Assembly (NCBI GenBank): GCA_035689095.1
Contig: DASSMB010000106.1
Location: forward strand, 1 to 7,500
Direction of reading: 5' to 3'
DNA length: 7,500 bases
Source of the DNA: JACDDK01 sp035689095
GTDB taxonomy: Bacteria; Actinomycetota; Rubrobacteria; Rubrobacterales; Rubrobacteraceae
Positions 1 through 5,790 of this stretch are shown in pieces. The position numbers and the translations under genes were made by a program. The notes beneath the pieces were generated by a model, which worked only from the letters and a program-made list of their open reading frames with translations, was not told the origin of the DNA and searched no databases. The first letter of the stretch is position 1; each line of letters starts with the position of its first letter.

Positions 1-232
1 TCCACCGGGACGGCGCGACTCCGCCTTGCGACAGACGCGCCGTCCCGCAAGAGTCCTCGAATATCGGGGAGTCACGCGGATAGTGAAATATACGACCCCG
101 GACTCCCAACACGCCCATTCGACGCCTTCCGCCCTTTGTTCCGTCGCTCTTCTCACGTAGGGCTCGACCGGACACCGGGATGCTCCAGCTATGTCCGCCA
201 AGAGCCGGAAGCTCTACACGAACCGCAGCATT
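1..232. other. Non-coding left-edge region downstream of the sugar dehydrogenase gene
   Basis: I see no convincing gene here. The stretch lies 3' of the minus-strand dehydrogenase gene and runs off the window. It contains a perfect 12-bp inverted repeat (6-17 with 36-47). A second, looser pair, GGGAGTC at 67-73 with GACTCCC at 101-107, is separated by 27 nt. A small hairpin has arms AGAGC 201-205 and GCTCT 211-215 with a 5-nt loop, 18 to 32 nt past the dehydrogenase stop codon. None is followed by a T-tract on either strand. A plus-strand reading frame opening at 191 runs antisense through the dehydrogenase gene and is a shadow. Confidence 0.6.
6..47. repeat. Perfect 12-bp inverted repeat, possible terminator hairpin
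   Basis: The left arm CGGGACGGCGCG (6-17) is exactly complementary to the right arm CGCGCCGTCCCG (36-47), with an 18-nt loop. As RNA this would be a very stable GC-rich stem. There is no U-tract on either side, so it is not a canonical intrinsic terminator. U-less hairpin terminators are proposed in actinobacteria, and the position between two transcription units would suit one. It could equally be an operator-like palindrome or part of a leader for a gene to the left of the window. Confidence 0.5.
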
Positions 233-1417
233 CTAGCCGCGTGCGGGAGCGAGCCGCAGGATACGGTCGTCACCCTCGGTGGGCGTGCCGCGTCCGTCGC
301 GGTTGTTGGTAAAGATCCACAGAGAACCGTCGGGGGCCTGAACGGCGTTCCTGAGCCGCCCGTATTCGCCTGTCAGCAGGGCTTCCGTGCCGGTCACGTC
401 GCCGTCCGGGCCCAGCTCCAGGCGCCAGAGCCGCGCTCCCCGGAGGGCCGCCATGAAGAAGTCGCCGTCCCACTGTGGGATGGCGCTGTCCTTCAGAATT
501 GTGGCTCCGCTCGGGGAGGCTTCGTCAGTGGCGAAGGTCTGGATCGGGTCTATGAACCTCGGCTCTCCACCCGCGCCCTCGACCTCGGGCCAGCCGTAGT
601 TACCGCCGGCCTCTATCTTGTTGACCTCGTCGAAGCGATCCTGGCCAAACTCACTTACGTACAATTGTCCGCTTTCGTCCCATGCGAGACCCTGCACGTT
701 GCGGTGTCCGTAGGAGTACGTGGGGCTGTCCGGGAAGGGGTTGTCGTCCGGGACGGTGCCGTCGGGGGTGAGGCGCAGGATCTTTCCGGAGAGCGAGTCG
801 CGGTCCTGGGCATTCCCGGGCACTCCGGCGTCGCCGGTCGTGACGTAGAGCATCCCGTCCGGCCCGAATGCGATGCCGCCTCCGTCGTGATAGGTGTTCA
901 CCGGGATGCCGGTCAGTATGGGCTCGGGCTGCTCGCCGAGTTGGAAGCGTCCTACGCGGTTGTCCTCGCCGGTGGAGTAGTAGACGTAAATTAGCCCGTC
1001 CTTCTCGTAATCCGGGGAGAGCGCCAGCCCCAGCAGTCCACCCTCTCCGCTACCGTCCTCCGGTATCCGCTGCACCTGCTCGACCTTGCCGTCCCCGCTC
1101 ACGCGCAGTAGTCGGCCGGAGTCCCGCTCCGTGACCAGCGCGTCGCCATCCGGAAGAAACGCTACTCCCCACGGTACATCCAGGTCCTTGGCCAGCACCT
1201 CGACCTCGATGCGGTTGGAAGGACTCTTCTCCCGCGTGGTCTCAGAGCCGACATCTGGTTCGTTCGCAGCGGAGGTGGTTATGGTTCGGGTACTCTGTCC
1301 GTCACCTTGCGGCGCGTCGTTCATCGGGCCGCAAGCGCCGACAGCGCCTGAGAGGAGCGCCAGCGCGGTGGTTGCTGCGAGCGAAAAAGCTCGGATAAAA
1401 GTCAACGGTTCCCGCAT
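233..1417 (-). CDS. PQQ-dependent sugar dehydrogenase-family lipoprotein (glucose/sorbosone dehydrogenase)
   Basis: The 394-residue product has the beta-propeller signatures of the glucose/sorbosone dehydrogenase family (aldose dehydrogenase, YliI-like). These enzymes oxidise sugars at C1 in the periplasm or on the outer cell surface, using PQQ and calcium. Visible markers are VPWGVAF near residue 81, GEGGLLGLAL at 124-133, the catalytic-type His177 in YHDGGG, TGDAG at 194-198, SGKILRL at 210-216, GHRNVQGL at 237-244, YGWP at 274-277 and NRDGRG at 372-377. Residues 1-28 form a signal peptide ending in a lipobox-like VGAC, so Cys29 is probably lipidated. A polar linker (about 30-68) follows, typical of exported lipoproteins. 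The ATG is supported by AAGGAG at 1422-1427, four nt upstream. The gene is monocistronic here and divergent from the membrane protein gene. The family is well supported. The substrate, and whether PQQ is really the cofactor, cannot be read from sequence, as some relatives are uncharacterised. Confidence 0.9.
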   Translation of the reverse strand: MREPLTFIRAFSLAATTALALLSGAVGACGPMNDAPQGDGQSTRTITTSAANEPDVGSETTREKSPSNRIEVEVLAKDLDVPWGVAFLPDGDALVTERDSGRLLRVSGDGKVEQVQRIPEDGSGEGGLLGLALSPDYEKDGLIYVYYSTGEDNRVGRFQLGEQPEPILTGIPVNTYHDGGGIAFGPDGMLYVTTGDAGVPGNAQDRDSLSGKILRLTPDGTVPDDNPFPDSPTYSYGHRNVQGLAWDESGQLYVSEFGQDRFDEVNKIEAGGNYGWPEVEGAGGEPRFIDPIQTFATDEASPSGATILKDSAIPQWDGDFFMAALRGARLWRLELGPDGDVTGTEALLTGEYGRLRNAVQAPDGSLWIFTNNRDGRGTPTEGDDRILRLAPARG

Positions 1418-1445
1418 TCGGCTCCTTCTGGGGCGTACGCCGCTG

Positions 1446-1451
1446 ATTATA
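1446..1451 (-). promoter_or_regulatory. Putative -10 box of the sugar dehydrogenase gene
   Basis: Read on the minus strand this is a perfect TATAAT in otherwise GC-rich DNA. A start about 7 nt downstream (near 1439) would give a leader of roughly 22 nt that includes the AAGGAG ribosome binding site at 1422-1427. No good -35 hexamer lies 16-18 nt upstream; the best candidates read ATCAGG, TATCAG or TCAGGT. The promoter may therefore need an activator, possibly through the adjacent direct repeats. Confidence 0.5.
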
Positions 1452-1454
1452 TTG

Positions 1455-1483
1455 CCCGCAACCTGTAACCTGATACCCGCAAC
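1455..1483. repeat. Direct repeat pair CCCGCAAC, 21 bp apart, possible operator
   Basis: CCCGCAAC occurs at 1455-1462 and again at 1476-1483, exactly 21 bp (two helical turns) apart. A smaller AACCTG repeat lies between (1460-1465 and 1467-1472). On the minus strand the motif reads GTTGCGGG. The proximal copy lies 3 nt upstream of the TATAAT box, and the distal copy is centred near -40 relative to the predicted start. Same-face spacing in a divergent intergenic region suggests a regulator binding site, but no regulator is encoded nearby and chance similarity is possible. Confidence 0.35.
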
Positions 1484-1579
1484 GATGGATCTACCAGAGG
1501 ACGGCCCGAAGTCAGCGAGAATCCTTATTCATCGTCCCGGCGGGAGAATCTGAAGTTACGCCTTGACAGGGGACGCCCG

Positions 1580-2893
1580 GTGTTGGGCGCGGTCTTCCTG
1601 GTCGGGTATGCGTGGCATACGTTCGCGCCGGGGTCTCTCGGGACGGCGCTGTTCCTGGGAGCGGGGGCCGTGCTGTTCGCCATGTCCGTGCCGTGGTCGA
1701 GCGGTTTCCATCGGGGCTTCGCGCTGGCCGCGTTCGCTGCTCTGGGAGTCGTGATCCTGATGGGACGGTTTCATCTTTCGGAGTTCGTCGAGGGTATGCC
1801 GGCTTACTTCGGGATCGTGGCGGTGCTGCTGGTACTGAGCGCGGCGGGCTATCCCATCCGGGCGGCGCGCTACGAGGTCCAGATACGGGCCCTCATGGGC
1901 GCCCTGACTCGCCGCGGCGTTGGCGTGAAGGCGACGTCCGGAGCCCTGGGACACGTGCTGGGAGCGGTGCTCGACGTCGGGTCGTTCGTCCTGATAGACG
2001 TGATCTCCGGCCGCGCCGCGCCCAGAGAGCGGATCGACTCCCTCAAGTGGGCCGCGCGCGCGTTCTCGTTCGCCCCGCTCTGGACGAACCTCAACCTCCT
2101 CACCGCCACCACCATAACAGTCACCGGCGTCCCCTATCCCGGCCTGCTGATTGTGACGCTGCCCTTCGTCTTTCTCGGCCTCGCCGTCACACTCCTGGCC
2201 GCCCAGCGCGAGAAGGGTGAGGTGGAAGACATCCCGGACACGCCGCTCGACCGGGGCGCGGCCGCAGTGCTCCTCTATCCGGTGCTGCTCGTCGCGGCGG
2301 TGGCCGTGGTGAGCCTGCTATTCCCCAGACTCACGCTGACTGCCACCATCGCCATAACGGTCGCGGCCGTCGTGCTGCTCATAGCGCTCATTGCCACCGC
2401 CATGACGCGCCGGGCTTCCCCCATCACCCGGCTGGCGCGGGAGACGGGAAGGTCCCTCACCGTCTCGTACTCGGAGTTCGCGTTGTTCGGCTCCGCTGGG
2501 ATACTGGTGCTCTCCCTCGAAGCTCTCGGCGCGCTCACGCCGCTCGGAGACCTGCTTTCGGGCCTGCCCATACCGCTCGTGGCTCCGGCCTTAGCGGTCA
2601 TCATGGCGGTCGGGTTCGTCTGCGGCATCCACGTCATCCCGATGGTACTGCTCCTGAACACCGCATTCCCCCTCGATAGCGGACCGGCCCCCGCGCTATG
2701 GGCCATCGCGATCCTGCTCGGTTCCCAGGCCGCCCTCTTGATGACGCCCTTCTCAAGCTCCGTCACCATGCTCTCCCGGCTCTCGGGGCTGCACCCACTG
2801 GTGGCGGGTCCCAAAAAGAACTGGAAGTTCGGTCTCGTCATCGCCCTGGGCTCGGCTGTCTATCTCGTCCTGTTAACAACCCTGCTTCTGTAG
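1580..2893 (+). CDS. Polytopic membrane protein, probable transporter of unknown substrate
   Basis: The product is about 437 residues and extremely hydrophobic, with roughly 11-12 predicted membrane helices. Approximate positions are 1-13, 18-37, 45-62, 74-90, 122-140, 160-180, 186-207, 226-247, 253-273, 298-315, 330-358, 371-395 and 416-437. A charged linker near 208-226 divides it into two halves. Each half has a polar break inside a hydrophobic stretch: FSFAPLWTNLNLL (162-174) and LLMTPFSSSVTML (386-398). Paired re-entrant motifs of this kind are typical of inverted-repeat secondary transporters such as the ion transporter superfamily, so I infer a transporter-like fold. I do not recognise the exact family and assign no substrate. 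The start is a GTG with a weak AGGGGA (1568-1573) six nt upstream. The frame is open upstream to a stop at 1466-1468 with no ATG, GTG or TTG, so the N-terminus is uncertain. It is divergent from the dehydrogenase gene and 191 bp from the next gene. Confidence 0.75.
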   Translation: MLGAVFLVGYAWHTFAPGSLGTALFLGAGAVLFAMSVPWSSGFHRGFALAAFAALGVVILMGRFHLSEFVEGMPAYFGIVAVLLVLSAAGYPIRAARYEVQIRALMGALTRRGVGVKATSGALGHVLGAVLDVGSFVLIDVISGRAAPRERIDSLKWAARAFSFAPLWTNLNLLTATTITVTGVPYPGLLIVTLPFVFLGLAVTLLAAQREKGEVEDIPDTPLDRGAAAVLLYPVLLVAAVAVVSLLFPRLTLTATIAITVAAVVLLIALIATAMTRRASPITRLARETGRSLTVSYSEFALFGSAGILVLSLEALGALTPLGDLLSGLPIPLVAPALAVIMAVGFVCGIHVIPMVLLLNTAFPLDSGPAPALWAIAILLGSQAALLMTPFSSSVTMLSRLSGLHPLVAGPKKNWKFGLVIALGSAVYLVLLTTLLL

Positions 2894-3084
2894 AATGTCC
2901 GCCTGTGCCCTCGCGGTGCTCCACCCGGCGGTTCAGACCGGAGAGATCGCAGGTCAAGAGCCGGAGCCTATGTGAAGCCTTCGACCCACCGAGAATAGTC
3001 CATTTGCGTGATGCAGATAGCGCTGCGAATGAGGTACAGTCGGAAAACGAACTTGTATCCCGCAGATAGAAAGGGACTTCCAAG
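2894..3084. other. Intergenic region upstream of the GIDE-domain gene
   Basis: No gene is supported in these 191 bp. They probably contain the end of the membrane protein transcript and the promoter for the GIDE gene. I see no clear -35/-10 pair; TACAGT at 3035-3040 is only a weak -10 candidate. GCAGATAG occurs twice (3013-3020 and 3062-3069), the second copy directly abutting the ribosome binding site AAGGGA (3071-3076). A weak 4-bp hairpin CGGT/ACCG lies near 2929-2940. Nothing here is strong. Confidence 0.4.
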
Positions 3085-3837
3085 ATGTCGACTTTCCTGA
3101 TCCTGTTGCTGTTCGCGGTCATCTTCCTGGCGGCTGGCGGCGCGCTGCTCTACTTCCGGAGAAGCACGCAGCAGAAGTCCGGCCTTATGAGCCAGACCGA
3201 GACCTCCAGCGCCGCTGATATAGGCGGACTGGCTCCAGGGACGATGGTCGAGGTCAAGGGGACACTGCGCTGCGAGGAACCGCTCACCAGCGAGATAGCC
3301 GGCGAGACGTGCGCCTACTACACGGCCACGGTGACGCGCGAGTACCTGGAAGAAGACCATGACGACAATGACTCTAGCTCGGACCGGCGCTCGGAGGTCC
3401 TCTCGCAGATCGAGCGCTTCGCTCCGTTCACGGTCGAGGACGCTTCGGGCGCGGTTCCCATAGACGCCGAGGAAGCCGAGGTGGACGCGAGACAGGTGGT
3501 GGAACGCTTCGAGCGGGACACGGACTCCGGGTTCTCACTCGGCGGAATCCCGATACGCTTCGGAGACAGCGAGCGCACTATCGGCTACCGCTACACGGAG
3601 AGCATCCTGCCGGTAAACGTTCCCGTCTACGCGCTGGGCGTGGTGCGGGAGGACGGCAAGATCGGGGCTCCGCCATCCGGAGACAAGGAGAAGCGCTTTA
3701 TTATCAGCTACCGCTCGGAGGAAGCTCTCGGCGAGAGCCTCGGCAAGACGACGTTCTGGCTCGGAGTCGGCGCCATAGGCGCGTTCGTGCTGGGCATCGT
3801 CCTGCTCGTGATCGGCCTCTTCGTACTGATTATGTAA
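3085..3837 (+). CDS. GIDE/BAM-domain membrane protein (RING-less MUL1-like, 'E3 ubiquitin ligase family')
   Basis: The 250-residue protein has one N-terminal membrane helix (about 4-23), a soluble domain (about 45-215) and a C-terminal helix (about 223-249). The soluble domain matches the GIDE pattern of mitochondrial MUL1/MAPL and its bacterial relatives: VEVKGTL at 55-61, EPLTSEIAGETCAYYTATV at 65-83, FTVEDASGAVPID at 115-127, GYRYTESILPVNVPVYALG at 167-185 and ISYRSEEALGESL at 207-219. The chain ends in the second helix, so there is no RING finger and no reason to expect ubiquitin ligase activity; databases often carry over that label. An acidic, Asp-rich insert lies at 89-100. FRRSTQQK after helix 1 suggests by the positive-inside rule that the domain faces the cytoplasm. 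The ATG has AAGGGA eight nt upstream (3071-3076). It is convergent with the hydrolase operon and no LemA-type partner is in view. The molecular role is unknown; membrane stress or envelope maintenance is only a guess. Confidence 0.82.
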   Translation: MSTFLILLLFAVIFLAAGGALLYFRRSTQQKSGLMSQTETSSAADIGGLAPGTMVEVKGTLRCEEPLTSEIAGETCAYYTATVTREYLEEDHDDNDSSSDRRSEVLSQIERFAPFTVEDASGAVPIDAEEAEVDARQVVERFERDTDSGFSLGGIPIRFGDSERTIGYRYTESILPVNVPVYALGVVREDGKIGAPPSGDKEKRFIISYRSEEALGESLGKTTFWLGVGAIGAFVLGIVLLVIGLFVLIM

Positions 3838-3840
3838 GGG

Positions 3841-3860
3841 CGCTACCGCCGATCGGAGCG
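3841..3860. terminator. Bulged hairpin in the convergent gap, possible bidirectional terminator
   Basis: Arms CGCT-A-CCG (3841-3848, with A3845 bulged) and CGG-AGCG (3854-3860) form a 7-bp stem with a 5-nt loop. It lies in the 28-bp gap between the stop codon of the GIDE gene (3835-3837) and that of the MBL hydrolase gene (3866-3868). No T-tract follows on either strand. Position argues for a terminator serving both converging units; structure alone is modest. Confidence 0.4.
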
Positions 3861-3865
3861 AACGG

Positions 3866-4870
3866 CTACTCTGCGGCCCGGTAGGTGACCACCCCGTTCT
3901 CCGAACGCTCCGCCCGTCCCTCCAGGACTAGATGGTCCAGGTGCGCCAGGGTCTCGGCGAGCGCGAAACAGTGCTCGTAAAGGGTAAGGTCGTCCCGGAA
4001 GACTCTGCCGGAGACCTCGAAGGAGGTCTTGGGGCTATCCAGGATCTCGCGGCGCATGATCTCAAGCCGCTCCTCATGGTGGAGGAGCAGCTCGTCTATC
4101 CTGCCGTCGAGGTCGTGGAAGACGGGACCGTGTCCGGGCAGGACGAGGCCCGCGTCCATACCGCGCACTCCGTCGAGGGACTCGATGTAGCGGGCGAGCG
4201 GGTGGGGCATGACGTCCGGCCACCTCCCGATGTTCGGCGTGATCTTGAGCAGCACGTGGTCCGCGGCAAACAGGATACCCCGCGCCTCATCGTGGAGCAT
4301 GTACTGATGATCCGCGTGTCCGGGAGCGTGCACGACCCGCGCCGCGCTCCCACCCAGCGGGATCTCCTCATCCGCTGTCAACGGCTTCATCTTCTCCGGG
4401 AGCTTCAGGTTCGCCCGCGTCCCGGCGGCCGCTTCCTCGGCGAGCGGACGTGGCATCCCGTGCCGCGTCAGGTGCTCGATGAGCAAATCGAAGTTGCCGT
4501 CGTCTCCGCCCCAGATGTCGTGGGCGTGTTGGATCTCGTCTTCCAGCATGTACACCGGGGCGCCGGAGAGCTCCTGCAACCACCGCGCCGCCCCGAGGTG
4601 GTCCGGATGGAAGTGGCTCACCAGGATGCGGCTCACGTCCTCGCGCAGGTCGCACCCGACGCTCTTCGCTCCCGCTTCCCAGGCCGCCCTTCCCTCCGGG
4701 TAGTCGAAGCCGGTATCCAGTATGGTCCAGCCGTCATCGCCCTCGATCAGGTACGCCGAGACGAACACCAGCGGGATCGGAACCGGAACCTTGAGCTGGT
4801 AGACACCTTCCGCGACCTTCGCGACCTCTCCCACCGGCTGCGTCCCGAGCTGAGACGGCGCGACGGTCAC
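3866..4870 (-). CDS. MBL-fold metallo-hydrolase with C-terminal helical/winged-helix region
   Basis: The 334-residue protein is a metallo-beta-lactamase-fold hydrolase. It carries the binuclear metal signature HFHPDH (His86, His88, Asp90, His91), His185 in HAPGHADH, Asp204 in AADHVL and His247 in PGHG. All expected ligands are present, so it should be an active zinc or similar hydrolase. Residues 258-334 form an extra C-terminal region ending in a likely winged helix, as in LACTB2-like and hydroxyacylglutathione hydrolase-like members. Family enzymes cleave thioesters, lactones, phosphodiesters or beta-lactams; the substrate here is unknown. A long insert at 115-165 carries a GGDDGNFD segment. 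The start is GTG, overlapping the alpha/beta hydrolase stop as GTGA (4867-4870), with GGGAGG at 4876-4881 five nt upstream. That implies translational coupling. It is the last gene of the fad-linked operon. Confidence 0.9.
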   Translation of the reverse strand: MTVAPSQLGTQPVGEVAKVAEGVYQLKVPVPIPLVFVSAYLIEGDDGWTILDTGFDYPEGRAAWEAGAKSVGCDLREDVSRILVSHFHPDHLGAARWLQELSGAPVYMLEDEIQHAHDIWGGDDGNFDLLIEHLTRHGMPRPLAEEAAAGTRANLKLPEKMKPLTADEEIPLGGSAARVVHAPGHADHQYMLHDEARGILFAADHVLLKITPNIGRWPDVMPHPLARYIESLDGVRGMDAGLVLPGHGPVFHDLDGRIDELLLHHEERLEIMRREILDSPKTSFEVSGRVFRDDLTLYEHCFALAETLAHLDHLVLEGRAERSENGVVTYRAAE

Positions 4871-5751
4871 GCAAGCCTCCCGAAGAAATCGGAGATCTCA
4901 CGGTTGGCGAAGTCCGGCCGCTCGTAGTGGACGAAGTGCCCGGCATCCGGCGCCGGGGCGAAGTCCAGGTCCGTGAAGTAGTCTCCGAGCCGGTCGGTCC
5001 ACTCCACCTTGAGTATGCTGTCTGCCTCGCCCCACCGCACGCGAGCGGGCGTCGGTATCTTCGGCAGGTCGGGGGGACCGCTGCGGATGAGGTTCAGCCG
5101 GGACTCGTTGGTGCTGATGTACCAGTCGAACCCGCCCTGGAGGTTACCGGGTTTCATAAAGTTGTCCACCCAGATGTCGAGGTCCTCGTCGAAGAGGCCG
5201 GGCTCGTGCGCCCAGTGGTCGAGGAAGTGGCGGAAGTACGTTTCGCAGGTCTTCCGGTTCTCGCCCACCAGGGAGGCGGCCCACGGCTGCTGGTTGAAGG
5301 TCTGGTACCAGATCTCGTTTATGCTCCCCGGCGCCGCCCAGCGATCCCCGATCCCCGGATAGGGACAGTTGAAGAAGAACAGCCCCGACAGGCGCTCCGG
5401 GTACTTCCGGGCGAAACCCTGAGACACATAGGCGCCCACGTCATGGCTCACGACCCCGAACCTCTCGAAGCCCAGAGCGTCCGCCAGGGCGCGCAGATCC
5501 TCTACGAGATCGTCCAGCAGCTTCTTCGGCGGGTCGGGCAGACCCGGCTTGTCCGAGTCGCCGAAACCCCGGAGGTCCGGCGCAACCACATCAAAATGTT
5601 CGGCGAGGACCGGGATATTCTTCCGCCATACGTACCAGAACTCGGGCCATCCGTGCAACAGCACCAGTGGATGCCCTTCGCCGTGACGGACGTAGTGAAG
5701 GCGGATGCCGTTCGCTTCGAGATACTGGTGGTTCCACGGGGATCCGCTCAC
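4867..5751 (-). CDS. Alpha/beta hydrolase, epoxide hydrolase-like
   Basis: The product (294 residues from the chosen start) is an alpha/beta-hydrolase of the epoxide hydrolase/haloalkane dehalogenase branch. Numbering from a TTG at 5778, 9 codons further upstream, the HGWP oxyanion motif is at 42-45. Asp113 in SHDVGA takes the nucleophile place (Asp rather than Ser is the hallmark of this branch). Asp253 in WGEADS is a plausible acid residue and His281 in DAGHFVHYERP is the catalytic base. Cap-domain aromatics such as Tyr220 in GGFDWY may activate an epoxide or bind halide. I chose GTG at 5749-5751 because AGGGAG (5757-5762) sits five nt upstream. The earlier TTG has no ribosome binding site. 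It begins 39 bp after fadA and overlaps the MBL gene by 4 bp. Epoxide hydrolysis is the first guess; dehalogenase or esterase-like activity is possible. Confidence 0.87.
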   Translation of the reverse strand: MSGSPWNHQYLEANGIRLHYVRHGEGHPLVLLHGWPEFWYVWRKNIPVLAEHFDVVAPDLRGFGDSDKPGLPDPPKKLLDDLVEDLRALADALGFERFGVVSHDVGAYVSQGFARKYPERLSGLFFFNCPYPGIGDRWAAPGSINEIWYQTFNQQPWAASLVGENRKTCETYFRHFLDHWAHEPGLFDEDLDIWVDNFMKPGNLQGGFDWYISTNESRLNLIRSGPPDLPKIPTPARVRWGEADSILKVEWTDRLGDYFTDLDFAPAPDAGHFVHYERPDFANREISDFFGRLA

Positions 5752-5756
5752 CGCAA

Positions 5757-5762
5757 CTCCCT
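5757..5762 (-). promoter_or_regulatory. Ribosome binding site that decides the alpha/beta hydrolase start
   Basis: Read on the minus strand this is AGGGAG, five nt upstream of the GTG at 5749-5751. It lies inside the longer reading frame that opens at the TTG 5776-5778. Its spacing and strength favour initiation at the GTG, which shortens the protein by nine residues. Confidence 0.65.
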
Positions 5763-5790
5763 CATGCTGACACGCCAACCGGCTACCAAG

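Noticed and set aside
201..215. AGAGC/GCTCT hairpin downstream of the dehydrogenase stop
   Set aside because: With only five base pairs and no T-tract it is too weak to call a terminator on its own.
1..232. Possible tRNA or small RNA in the left non-coding stretch
   Set aside because: No T-loop, anticodon-arm or acceptor-stem arrangement could be assembled on either strand.
191..994. Long plus-strand reading frame antisense to the dehydrogenase gene
   Set aside because: It runs opposite a gene with clear family motifs, has no recognisable domain, and its composition is typical of a high-GC shadow frame.
1485..1553. 22-codon upstream ORF before the membrane protein
   Set aside because: It has no ribosome binding site and no recognisable peptide. 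It is kept only as part of the frameshift or start-uncertainty finding.
1563..1568. Perfect TTGACA just before the membrane protein start
   Set aside because: The matching -10 position would lie inside the coding sequence and reads GC-rich, so the -35 match looks accidental unless translation begins further downstream.
1556..1954. Minus-strand frame of 132 codons overlapping the membrane protein start
   Set aside because: Its low-complexity product, rich in Arg, Gln and His, is the usual complement of a hydrophobic GC-rich gene, and it has no ribosome binding site or known domain.
3932..4927. 331-codon plus-strand reading frame opposite the MBL hydrolase
   Set aside because: The minus strand here carries the full metal-ligand set of an MBL enzyme. 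The plus frame has no recognisable motif and also overlaps the coupled gene junction.
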